A stretch of 64,000 nt of DNA from Prostheceraeus crozeri (taxonomy: Eukaryota; Platyhelminthes; Polycladida; Euryleptidae): NCBI GenBank assembly GCA_907163375.1, contig CAJQUW010008005.1, positions 171,278-235,277 of the forward strand, in the 5' to 3' direction. Both the position numbers and the translations under genes were made by a program. How positions within the stretch are numbered: the stretch's first letter is position 1; the number at the start of each line of letters is the position of its first letter. The notes beneath the pieces were generated by a model. That model worked only from the letters and a program-made list of their open reading frames with translations, had not been told where the DNA came from and did no database searches. Shown here in pieces: positions 46,888 through 57,100 of this stretch.

Positions 46888-48310
46888 TATATTAAGTTGC
46901 ATGGCTTCTGTAATGTGTAATATTTGGGCACAATATAGAACTCCGTTTTCTCATATTGAGACTCTCATATAGACACATTTTAGTCGTCAATTTATTCTGT
47001 GTTACATTGAACAATATTTTTTCATGTAGCGTGGCGGATTATAGCAGTCAAGATTTCAAAGTTGTTGATGCAATAGCAATTAGCGGCTCAATGATTGATT
47101 TCTGCAAGTTAATTATGATTCAAAGGAAAACAATTGATAACACGAGTACCACTATAACATATATTTTCTACTTGCTCACCATTTGCCCGAACGCAATCTA
47201 ATTCTTCAGTCAACAGCGCAAGAGCATATCTTTACGCAATCGCTCGTCGATCTGAAGAAAACGGTGCAAAGCTTTGTTTTCCAGTTCATCCAAATGCATA
47301 GGCTGACTCTTATGCACCATTTCATAAACGTGCCCAAAAGAAAAATGTCACAAGGCATTGAATCTGGTGGTATCGGAAGCCATTCCAAAGGCTCCTATGA
47401 CGGTAAATCGAAGATTTAGGAAAATTGCTGTTAAATAATTTACGATGGGTCTGTAGTAGTGCGCTGGCATCCCATCTTGCATGAAGATATTCCTATCCTT
47501 AATGACATTCGGTATATTTTATACAGCATAGAAAGGAAGATTTTACCACACATTTCTCAATTTCTCGAAAGAATAATGACTCTCCCAAAGAAAATGGCTT
47601 ACAGAAATGCCTGCCCAAGCATTTAGACCGCGCTGACCATGGGTTTTGTATGAAGATATTTGCTGTGACCAGACCGCTCTGCTGAAGCAGTCTCCCAAAC
47701 GTCGAACAGCTGAACAACAATTTTGTTGTAGGTTCATGAAAATTCTTCACAATAAACACGGGATCTTGCACCGTGTGACGCCATGACACGACTAATAGAA
47801 AATGACAAAGCTGCACGAGAATAGTGCATGAGAAATTCGAATGTAATATTTTTGAACGAAATGAAGAAAGTTGACTTTGAAACAGTTAAGTAAAATCATC
47901 CATAAGCTTACATGTAGGTCATTCGATAATATGCAGTCTTTATATCGAGCTGAAATCGTCAATCGTTCAATAACTTCATGCTGATTTTGCATTGGGGGCA
48001 GGTAGAGGGGTCTTTATAATACACTCAGTCCAACCTTCGAAAACGGTTCTCCTGAAAATAGTAGCTGTTCGAGTCGTAATCTAGTGCACTTTGTTGAAAC
48101 TGATGATTGAATAAGCATGAGTAATAATATTATACATTTACTTGCTAACTGTGAAGATTCAGAAGCCTCTTTATTAGAACAGACCCAACTTCTGCTTGAA
48201 CGCTTTCAAAACTTACCGGGTTGTGTGATATCGAATGATCGTAAGTTTCTTACTTTGAAGGGCCCATTTCGATTTGATTTTCCGGTTTTCATTTTTGATA
48301 AGAGTGGCAG
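46888..48310. other. Interior of CAGGG element 4, no convincing gene
   Basis: A 67-codon plus-strand frame (48117-48320) with LLANCEDSEASLLEQTQLLL runs out through the right end of the element and shows no family motif. Confidence 0.4.
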
Positions 48311-48321
48311 CCCTGAATAAC

Positions 48322-49021
48322 GTTACATTTTTTACATGTGTTATACAATGTAAAATTTCTCAGCAAACGTTAAAGATTGAATGAATCTATATATATTTTT
48401 CTATCATTCTTGACCTGATTTTAAAGTATTACCGTTGAAAAGAAAAGTAATTAACTCTCTTGTACAAAAAAAATCATGATAAAATTCACCTGAAAAATAA
48501 TGTAAATTCCAAAAAAATGAATTTTGTAGAAAATTATGAAAAATCAGCTATAAATCGACTTCATACGTAAAATTCAACATCAGATTCGGACTTTTGGGGA
48601 AATTTTGATATGAAAAAGTGTGTTTATAATCAATATCCGACATTATCGAACTATAAGTCTATTCCTCCCTTATGTAGAACTCGTTATATTTTGCAATGCT
48701 AAATGATTGCTCTATTGAATATCATTGAACATAGATATAGAAATCGTTTACCATTACCAGTAATGGTAAACGGGAGATAGTAATGGTAAACGATGTCTAA
48801 ATATACAGTAAACAACACAATTAAATTACTTTATGTTAGGCTAAGCCTAAACAATGAAATAAAAAACAAACAATAAAGGTGAGTGGAATCTGTCTGTTCA
48901 ATTAAAGTAACAGTTGTTGAATACACATGCAATTACTGAACTGCAGATTAACGACTTTTTCCTTTGCAGAATCTTTCTTTTCGAAGTTGATAACTTCATT
49001 GAGAAGCCATTGGTCTGAGAC
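48322..49021. other. No gene seen; small perfect palindrome
   Basis: AT-rich. At 48746-48773 lies CGTTTACCATTACCAG and its continuing complement, a 13-bp-arm palindrome, followed by a direct copy AGTAATGGTAAACG at 48779-48792. Confidence 0.5.
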
Positions 49022-50132
49022 TTAATCTCCAAAATTGTCGGAAATATCCAAGTTCTGATAACTCGAACTGGATGGTGCCAATCCAAGTTCCTTCCTTATA
49101 TCAAGAGACATTTCTTCCTTTCTGGAATCTTTGATTCTCTTATAAATGCCCAAAGATGATGTTGATTGGTGACCGGACACCGCCTTGATATCATTTTCAT
49201 CATGATTTTCACCAAGTATTGTACAGGTTGTCACCCTCAATGAATAGTTGGTATATGCATCAGATAATTGACAAATTTGACTGATGTTAGCCATGAATTT
49301 CTGAAAAGTATTGATGCCGATCTTTTTGTTTTCAAACCAACACGCATCATCACTTCTATATGAGATTCTTGGCCGCTGCCACAAAAAGATATTTTTATCG
49401 TTAAGCTTACTTAATTAAGTTTCTATTATATTCACTGGACATTTGGTGCTCCCTGTCTCATATATGCGTCCATTATTTCCTCTTTCTGTATTATTTTCAC
49501 GGCGACACTTCGTCAGTTCATCTTTTTTAAGTGAAACAAATCTTTTGCCAGATTGATCTTTTTGTATGACAATATTGGATTTCTGCATACTGTCAAAATT
49601 TTCACACCCTCTCCTTGCAAAAAATATCCCAATTAAAAAGAAAACCATCCATAGTAGTTGTTGAGGAACAAAACAGTCAAACGTTTCGGTAATTTTTTTC
49701 AGATCATCGATTGGTATTTCTTTGTAGTGTACAGTATTTACAAATCCCTCCATTTTTACCTTCTTTAAAAGACATGAAAATATTTCAATTGATTTTGGAA
49801 ATGTTCTTGAATCGTTTACTATATCGATCCTGCTTTCTCCATAAATTCTCTTAAAATAACGATTGAGACCCTGTCGCATGGTGAGATATGTATTTCTCTT
49901 GTAATATTCATCGCCTTTTCGTAATGAGGAAAAAATTAGCTAGCACATCATCTAACTCAGGTAGCCCAAGTTCTTCCAGAGTAAGTGATGGACTTTGCAA
50001 CCCCAGATATTCACGTAAAGCATTTACAGCAGAATTCTCGGCATATACGGTTTTCTTTGAAACTTTTATTGACAATAAATCTTCTTTTTGAGTATTTGTG
50101 TCCAGCAGGAAGCGTCGTTTGTTTGCCATCAT
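49022..50132 (-). pseudogene. Crypton-type tyrosine recombinase (DUF3504-like)
   Basis: A minus-strand frame of about 370 codons with two breaks: a one-base shift near 49910 and one in-frame TAA near 49413. Order: N-terminal helical core-binding part (KKTVYAENSAVNALREYLGL, LTLEELGLPELDDVLANFF), then TMRQGLNRYFKRIYGE, FFARRGCENFDSM, ELTKCRRENNTERG, YETGSTKCPV, WQRPRISYRSDDACWF, IGINTFQKFMANIS and YTNYSLRVTTCTIL ... VSGHQSTSSLGIYKR. It corresponds to the YR domain of Cryptons and of the ZMYM/QRICH1/KIAA1958 genes derived from them. The HxxR box appears as YSLR (His to Tyr); the second His and the Tyr are in place. Whether it is an element or a domesticated relic is open; no termini were found. 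Confidence 0.8.
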
Positions 50133-50348
50133 GAAAAGAAGTTTTGCAAATATCAACTATGAAGGTATCAACTTTTCTATGGCAGCTATCCAGAATCAAA
50201 TGTGAAAATCCAAAAACAATCATTTCCATGTTAGGGCATATTTTTCTAGCTGGATATCAGGGCCTTTTAGGCAGATCCAAATAATAGTCTTTGTGGTGTT
50301 AATGCACAGAAATAAACAGTATAGTCACTTTCTATGGAGCGTTCAATA

Positions 50349-50457
50349 ATAGCCATATAGCTATTCGATTCATACTCCATTTCAAAGATATAGCACTTGG
50401 CTGCGCCTCGTGCTATATTTTGAGATGTCGTATGAATCTCATAGCTATATGGCTATA
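50349..50457. repeat. Hairpin, about 47-bp arms
   Basis: ATAGCCATATAGCTATTCGA on the left pairs with the complement around 50440-50457, and GATATAGCAC pairs with GTGCTATATTT, leaving a loop of about 13 nt rich in GC. Arms are imperfect. Probably a small MITE. Confidence 0.75.
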
Positions 50458-50467
50458 ATTTAATTTT

Positions 50468-50940
50468 TTGACCTTAATTGACAGTGGCGTGGAATTGCTC
50501 ATCAAACCTTCAGTTGCTTCTCTTCCTATGAGCAAACGCATTGCTCTCCTAAACAAAAATAACCGACCAACATTAAAGGGTGTTAGTAAGTGTGACGAAA
50601 CAAGATGTGGTTGTTGTCCAACTATTATTACAGGCAAGTGCATTAACATTCGAATTAACAAAGGAACAATTAGTGAAACAATAACATTTGAAATAAGAAG
50701 AACATGAATTGCTTATCTAAAAACATTATATATATTATAAGATGCAAAGGCTGTAACGAACTATATGTTGGACAAAGTGGCGACTACTTTCGTAATAGGC
50801 TAACTGTGCATAGACAACAAATAGCGCACTCTAACTATTGGCATACTGAATGTGAGCAAGCACATAGCTTCTTGTGCAAGATCAATAACACTAAAATTCG
50901 ATGCAGCTCCAATTTACCAGCTAAGTCACAATGCTACTAA
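50468..50940 (+). pseudogene. Penelope-like element, GIY-YIG endonuclease end
   Basis: First frame has LNKNNRPTLKGVSKCDETRC and GCCPTII, the Cys-rich linker; the second, offset by one base near 50702, has MNCLSKNIIYIIRCKGCNEL and YVGQSGDYFRNRLTVHRQQI. The IIYIIRC...LYVGQ...RLxxHR run is the GIY-YIG nuclease of Penelope-like retroelements, which follows their RT domain. RT itself is not found upstream, so this is a 3' fragment. One frame change is visible. Downstream 50941-51140 looks like its 3' untranslated part. Confidence 0.78.
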
Positions 50941-51144
50941 AATGGACCGAGAGAGAGACATTAGCAAATCTTTATTTTTTTACTTAAGGCTAGTTTGAAT
51001 TCTGTCTGATTTGTATTTTTATTTCTATTGACTAATATGGTTTCTGTATTATTTTGTATAATATATCTTCATTCCATGAGTAGCTCCCATAGAAGGGAGT
51101 GAAGCCGGTTGAAATATCATTTGACTTTTCCTTGATATCTAATT

Positions 51145-51160
51145 TATTACACACACATAT

Positions 51161-51192
<32 letters not shown>

Positions 51193-51196
51193 TGTG
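51145..51196. repeat. (TA)n / (CA)n microsatellite
   Basis: ACACACATATATACATG followed by (AT)n to about 51192. Separates plus- and minus-strand Penelope-like pieces. Confidence 0.9.
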
Positions 51197-51345
51197 TAAG
51201 CGAAAATTAGTGTATTTTGGTAAAATGTTGTTTTGTTTACAAGTGTTGTTAAACAGTTGGTCGTTCATCAATTTATTGCATTTTTGTAAAGTTCTTTCTG
51301 TTTTTCGGTATAATTGTTTTCCCTTGTGATCTAATACTTTGAAGG
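51197..51345 (-). pseudogene. Penelope-like element, N-terminal fragment, opposite strand
   Basis: Minus strand encodes HKGKQLYRKTERTLQKCNKL, MNDQLFNNTCKQNNILPKYT and NFRLHN. The pattern of a basic helix, then NxxxxxxCxxxxIxPKY, is the N-terminal start of many Penelope-like ORFs. It faces the GIY-YIG piece tail to tail, in line with the inverted and partial-tandem arrangements common in this group. Confidence 0.5.
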
Positions 51346-51386
51346 CGATGTTAGAATACCATTTTACAATATAATATTGATTATTT

Positions 51387-51425
51387 GACAACGTTTCGGA
51401 CCTTAAAACTCGGTCCATTTTCAAG
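51387..51425 (-). ncRNA. Hammerhead-like motif, degenerate
   Basis: Minus strand reads CTTGAAAATGGACC, a short loop, GGTCCGAAACGTTGTC. The GGACC/GGTCC pair would be helix II, GAAA the second core strand, C-GUU-G a minimal helix III and UC the cleavage site. The first core strand (CUGAUGA in active ribozymes) is altered. Type I hammerheads are known in the terminal regions of Penelope-like elements, and such fragments lie on both sides. Probably inactive. Confidence 0.4.
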
Positions 51426-51997
51426 TACAAAGAAGTTATGAAAGCATTAGTAGTAATTAAAACTCCACTTCTGGATAGCGCAAGATGGCCGCCATCGAAG
51501 AATTTCCGCTGACGTCCCCCCCTCTGGAACGACAGAGGTTGTAGTCTGTCGTGGTGTGCCGGCCAGGTTGGTCCACGTTCACAAAATGTTCGCTGACTCC
51601 CCCCCCTCTGCAACGACAGAGTGTCGTGGTGGACTTGGGCGACCGCCAGGATTAGTCTTGAGGCTATAGTGTGTGATGTTTTTCGTGCAATCTGCTGAAT
51701 GTTGGGTTGTAAAATGGGCTGTTTCGAGTGGAAAGAGATCTCGGATGAGAAAACGGAGGCCAGATTCGGATTCAGCGTGAAATTCTGCATCGGTATGGTG
51801 AATTTGAACGCAATCGGAGAGAAAAAATTTTCGCTGACGTCCCCCCCTCTGGACAGCTCGCTTCGATTTTGGCTTCTAGTGGACGGATTTTGTCGTGCCA
51901 TAGCTCGTTTGAAAGCTAAGAGTGAGACAAATTCAGTGAAACAAACGGCTTGTTCATATCTGTCTTCGTTTAGATGTGAGACGCCATTTAAGATTTT

Positions 51998-52440
51998 GGG
52001 AAGCATCGGATGGGAAAACGGAGGCCAGATTCGGATTCAGCGTCAAATTCTACATGGAAATGGTGTATTTCCAGCTCAATCGGAGCACTATAACCGTAGA
52101 TAGACGGGATTTTTAGTGTTTGGATGATGGGTATTACGTCATCAGCTGATCGCCACACACTATATAAGCTGGGAACCGACAGAGACTTGTCATTCAGACG
52201 AGAGATTGCCAACGGTAAGTCGTCTCTCTGAGCTCCGATGATAGCTTCGGACATTCCAAATCCCGAGTTTCTGTAAGAAACCGACTTAGAAAATTTCATT
52301 GCTGATATCAGCTAAGGCCTTCGTCTCCAGGCCATAAGACTCCAAAATTTTAAAGGCTTGTAACTTTGCTTCTACAAGTCCGTTTGACTTGATTCAAAAA
52401 AGGTTCGGTCGCTATTGACCTACCCTAAGTGATAGACTAC
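51998..52440 (-). repeat. Unique left arm of the foldback-like element
   Basis: Inverted partner of 53721-54197. Holds a TATA/initiator/splice-donor cassette pointing right, into the core. Confidence 0.9.
52161..52220 (+). promoter_or_regulatory. Core promoter and first-exon donor, left arm
   Basis: TATATAAG at 52161, then TCATTC at 52190-52195, matching the initiator TCAKTY with its A 31 bases after the first T of TATA, then the splice donor AACG/GTAAGT at 52215. Spacing is exactly that of a TATA/Inr promoter. It points to the core. The same cassette occurs inverted in the right arm. Confidence 0.6.
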
Positions 52441-53046
52441 TTATAAAATTTCATAAGTAGTGCTAAAAAGTTGAAAATTTTAAATTCACTATTTTTGGAG
52501 GTTTTCTGGGGTTTTCGACCCTGCTGAAGTCAATGAAAGCATTTTTAATGATGTCTGAGCCAGTCTTCTCATGGTATAAGCGGCTTTTCACTGAAAGCGA
52601 GCAAGACACGGAGAGTTTTGCTGTAATATTCCACTGACAGGGTGTTCCTTCGGGACGGCGGACGATGCCGTAGTGATAAGTGTGGCAAGGGAGTGTGTCA
52701 TAGTTTAGACCGTAACCGCTGGGACAACTCATGTCTCATGTTGGGCATTTGACACAGTTCTCAACGTAGCACTTTGAACGCCAATCGGTTGAGTCTTAGC
52801 TATCTTGTCATGGGTGGCCTCTAAACATCTCCATTGCGAAACGCTGGTGAATCAAGCTCTCTACGGCTTGCTATCAAGCTGCTCAAAGTCTGTCAACCTC
52901 TTACCAACTCTACAGGTTTTCATGTCAGGCGAATACTATCATTAAGTTGAATCTGCTATCAGTCAACTTGAACGTTGCAAATGAAGTTCGGTGTAATACT
53001 TCCTTTCGACGGGCGTTCCTGTAAAGGGCGGCGGTGAAACCCGTAG
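52441..53046. other. Left part of core; diverged direct repeat
   Basis: A segment around 52640-52830 is a diverged direct copy of about 53020-53200, offset by about 370 bp (shared CTCAACGTAG at 52760 and 53129). On the minus strand 52463-52732 is open and reads MSCPSGYGLNYDTLPCHTYH, YGIVRRPEGTPC; the parallel copy reads PCGIHSYGFHRRPLQ in the matching frame. It may be exon sequence duplicated and decayed. Confidence 0.4.
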
Positions 53047-53192
53047 CTATGTATACCGCAAGGGACATTCGGCAATTGTCAATCTTGTTAAACCTCTCTG
53101 CGTCATGTTTGCAAGTGATTGCCTCTGTCTCAACGTAGTATGCATTCGCGCCAGGGCGACATTTAGCCAGCTGTCGAAGGTTGCCTTATAAA
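53047..53192 (-). CDS. Candidate last exon of a small core gene
   Basis: Preceded on the minus strand by GGATAG as a possible acceptor with a weak pyrimidine tract. It takes two bases to complete the codon left by the exon at 53286-53366, stays open (LYKATFDSWLNVALARMHTT, then QRGLTRLTIAECPLRYT) and ends at TAG. No family recognised. The acceptor is the weakest part of the model. Confidence 0.27.
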
Positions 53193-53285
53193 CTATCCAT
53201 TGCATACGTTATGAGAACCATGAGTTCTACCTGTCTCTATCAATGAGATGAATTGATGAATGGAATGAAATAGGAGGACACTCAC

Positions 53286-53366
53286 GCGCCACACGCAACA
53301 TAACACACTTCTCTCTTCCGTAGTCTAACAAGCTCTTTACACATGGATCGCAGTCGATTGCTATCC
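53286..53366 (-). CDS. Candidate middle exon of core gene, Cys-containing
   Basis: Bounded by acceptor TTCTGATACAG and donor GTGAGTG on the minus strand; 81 bp. It reads GIAIDCDPCVKSLLDYGREK then CVMLRVA in the only frame that also joins the exon at 53612-53672 and the one at 53047-53192. The CxxC...C arrangement could be a small disulphide or metal site. No similarity is recognised. No start codon was found upstream in the same model, so the 5' end is unresolved. Confidence 0.33.
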
Positions 53367-53611
53367 CTGTATCAGAAGTGTAAGCTATCTTAATTTTATT
53401 TAACACTATTTCATCTACCATCATCACCCATATGAAGTGTCATAAGATTTACAAGTTAGACTAAGCGTGCTACTATTTCCAAATGAAAAAGTATACATGG
53501 TTAAATCATCCACTGAAGCCCCATTCAAGTAAGTCAGTATGAAAGCAAAGATAATACGAAATAAAAATTTATTATGGCATGTATAAGTCTCAGTGTATTG
53601 TTACAACCTAC

Positions 53612-53672
53612 CTTGACTCAACGACTCTAAACTTTCCTCGAGAAAGGAGGGCGTTGGTGATGAAGTTGATGC
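53612..53672 (-). CDS. Candidate upstream exon of core gene
   Basis: Bounded by a good acceptor (TTCCTCAATTTCAG) and donor (GTAGGT) on the minus strand; 61 bp. It reads ASTSSPTPSFLEESLESLSQ and leaves one base, which fits the two-base start of the next exon. Transcription could begin at the right-arm promoter, about 0.35 kb upstream on the same strand. Confidence 0.33.
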
Positions 53673-53720
53673 CTGAAATTGAGGAAGATGCTATTAGCCA
53701 CACGTTTGAGGGAGATGAGT

Positions 53721-54197
53721 CACTTAGTCTGTCACTTAGGCCAGGTCAATAGCGACCGAACCTTTTTTGAATCAAGTCAAACGGACTTGTAGAAGCAAAG
53801 TTACAAGCCTTTAAAGTTTTGGAGTCTTTTATGGCCTGGAGACGAAGGCCATCTCCTGGCGAACCTCTAAGTCTGACGCCTTAGCTGATATCAGCAATGA
53901 AATTTTCTAAGTCGGTTTCTTACAGAAACTCGGGATTTGGAATGTCCGAAGCTATTATCGGAGCTCAGAGAGACGACTTACCGTTGGCAATCTCTCGTCT
54001 GAATGACAAGTCTCTGTCGGTTCCCAGCTTATATAGTGTGTGGCGATCAGCTGATGACGTAATACCCATCATCCAAACACTAAAAATCCCGTCTATCTCC
54101 GGTTATAGTGCTCCGATTGAGCTGGAAATACACCATATCCATGTAGAATTTGACGCTGAATCCGAATCTGGCCTCCGTTTTCCCATCCGATGCTTCG
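53721..54197 (+). repeat. Unique right arm of the foldback-like element
   Basis: Inverted partner of 51998-52440; carries an additional 30-bp block at about 53850-53880 (TCTCCTGGCGAACCTC). Confidence 0.9.
53976..54035 (-). promoter_or_regulatory. Core promoter and first-exon donor, right arm
   Basis: Mirror of the left cassette: TATATAAG (complement at 54029-54035), TCATTC initiator (complement near 54001-54006) and donor GTAAGT (complement 53976-53981). It points left, into the core, in the orientation of the candidate exons. An acceptor-like GATATCAG lies about 90 bases downstream. Confidence 0.6.
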
Positions 54198-57100
54198 TTT
54201 TGGCTCTACAGTAGGCAGCCATCGCAAAAATTCTAACTCGGTCGTTTTTCCGAAAAACATTGAAAATTTTTCTCTCCGATTGACTTGAAACTCTCCGATT
54301 GACATGAAACTCATCATACAGATAGAGAATTTCACGCTGATTCCAAATCTGAAATCCGTTTTCCAATCCGATGCTTCGTTTTGAAGCTACAGCCCAAAAC
54401 GTCCCAAATTCTAACTCTGTCGTTTTTCGCCAATGTCCCAAAATCTTAAATGGCGTCTCACATCTAAACGAAGACAGTTGTGAACAAGTCGTTTGTTTCA
54501 CTGAATTTGTCTCACTCTTAGCTTTCAAACGAGCTATGGCACGACAAAATCCGTCCACTAGAAGCCAAGATCGAAGCGAGCTGTCGAGAGGAGGGGGGGG
54601 ACGTCAGCGAAAATTTTTTCTCTCCGATTGCGTTCAAATTCACCATACCGATGCAGAATTTCACGCTGAATCCGAATCTGGCCTCCGTTTTCTCATCCGA
54701 TGATTCGTTTTGGCGCTACACACCAAAACGTCCCAAATTCTAACTCTGTCGTTTTTCGAAAAATGCTGAAAATTTTTCTCTCCGATTGACTTGAAACTCA
54801 CCATACAGATAGAGAATTTCACGCTGATTCCAAATCTGAAATCCGTTTTCCGATCCGATGCTTCGTTTTGAAGCTACAGCCCAAAACGTCCCAAATTCTA
54901 ACTCTGTCGTTTTTCGCCAATGTCCCAAAATCTTAAATGGCGTCTCACATCTAAACGAAGAAAGATATGAACAAGCCGTTTGTTTCACTGAATTTGTCTC
55001 ACTCTTAGCTTTCAAACGAGCTATGGCACGACAAAATCCGTCCACTAGAAGCCAAGATCGAAGCGAGCTGTCCAGAGGAGGGGGGGACGTCAGCGAAAAT
55101 TTTTTCTCTCCGATTGCGTTCAAATTCACCATACCGATGCAGAATTTCACGCTGAATCCGAATCTGGCCTCCGTTTTCTCATCCGATGGTTCGTTTTGGC
55201 GCTACACACCAAAACGTCCCAAATTCTAACTCTGTCGTTTTTTCGAAAAATGTTGAAAATTTTTTCTCTCCGATTGACTTGAAACTCTCCGATTGACATG
55301 AAACTCATCATACAGATAGAGAATTTCACGCTGATTCCGAATCTGAAATCCGTTTTACAATCCGATGCTTCGTTTTGAAGCTACAGCCCAAAACGTCCCA
55401 AATTCTAACTCTGTCGTTTTTCGCCAATGTCCCAAAATCTTAAATGGCGTCTCACATCTAAACGAAGACAGATGTGAACAAGTCGTTTGTTTCACTGAAT
55501 TTGTCTCACTCTTAGCTTTCAAACGAGCTATGGCACGACAAAATCCGTCCACTAGAAGCCAAGATCGAAGCGAGCTGTCCAGAGGGGGGGGGGACGTCAG
55601 CGAAAATTTTTTCTCTCCGATTGCGTTCAAATTCACCATACCGATGCAGAATTTCACGCTGAATCCGAATCTGGCCTCCGTTTTCTCATCCGATGGTTCG
55701 TTTTGGCGCTACACACCAAAACGTCCCAAATTCTAACTGTGTCGTTTTTTCGAAAAATGTTGAAAATTTTTTCTCTCCGATTGACTTGAAACTCACCATA
55801 CAGATAGAGAATTTCACGCTGATTCCAAATCTGAAATCCGTTTTCCAATCCGATGCTTCGTTTTGAAGCTACAGCCCAAAACGTCCCAAATTCTAACTCT
55901 GTCGTTTTTGGCCAATGTCCCAAAATCTTAAATGGCGTCTCACATCTAAACGAAGACAGATATGAACAAGCCGTTTGTTTCACTGAATTTGTCTCACTCT
56001 TAGCTTTCAAACGAGCTATGGCACGACAAAATCCGTCCACTAGAAGCCAAGATCGAAGCGAGCTGTCCAGAGGAGGGGGGGGACGTCAGCGAAAATTTTT
56101 TCTCTCCGATTGCGTTCAAATTCACCATACCGATGCAGAATTTCACGCTGAATCCGAATCTGGCCTCCGTTTTCTCATCCGATGGTTCGTTTTGGCGCTA
56201 CACACCAAAACGTCCCAAATTCTAACTCTGTCGTTTTTCGAAAAATGCTGAAAATTTTTCTCTCCGATTGACTTGAAACTCACCATACAGATAGAGAATT
56301 TCACGCTGATTCCAAATCTGAAATCCGTTTTCCGATCCGATGCTTCGTTTTGAAGCTACAGCCCAAAACGTCCCAAATTCTAACTCTGTCGTTTTTCGCC
56401 AATGTCCCAAAATCTTAAATGGCGTCTCACATCTAAACGAAGAAAGATATGAACAAGCCGTTTGTTTCACTGAATTTGTCTCACTCTTAGCTTTCAAACG
56501 AGCTATGGCACGACAAAATCCGTCCACTAGAAGCCAAGATCGAAGCGAGCTGTCCAGAGGAGGGGGGGACGTCAGCGAAAATTTTTTCTCTCCGATTGCG
56601 TTCAAATTCACCATACCGATGCAGAATTTCACGCTGAATCCGAATCTGGCCTCCGTTTTCTCATCCGATGGTTCGTTTTGGCGCTACACACCAAAACGTC
56701 CCAAATTCTAACTGTGTCGTTTTTTCGAAAAACATTGAAAATTTTTCTCTCCGATTGACTTGAAACTCTCCGATTGACATGAAACTCATCATACAGATAG
56801 AGAATTTCACGCTGATTCCAAATCTGAAATCCGTTTTACAATCTGATGCTTCGTTTTGAAGCTACAGCCCAAAACGTCCCAAATTCTAACTCTGTCGTTT
56901 TTCGCCAATGTCCCAAAATCTTAAATGGCGTCTCACATCTAAACGAAGACAGTTGTGAACAAGTCGTTTGTTTCACTGAATTTGTCTCACTCTTAGCTTT
57001 CAAACGAGCTATGGCACGACAAAATCCGTCCACTAGAAGCCAAGATCGAAGCGAGCTGTCGAGAGGAGGGGGGGGACGTCAGCGAAAATTTTTTCTCTCC

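Larger units (their letters stand above)
44381..48315. mobile_element. CAGGG-ended DNA transposon 4
   Basis: Ends CAGGGCTGCCACCCTTCCGG and complement CAGGGCTGCCACTCTTATC. Flanks AATTAC (44375-44380) and AATAAC (48316-48321) differ by one base; the neighbouring motif GCGTAATAACGTTAC implies that AATAAC was the original site, so this is again a 6-bp target repeat. Interior has a GC-rich minisatellite and a smaller hAT element, but no recognisable transposase. Confidence 0.82.

Noticed and set aside
48117-48320. 67-codon frame LLANCEDSEASLLEQ as a gene
   Set aside because: It crosses the right end of CAGGG element 4 and has no recognisable motif or neighbours.
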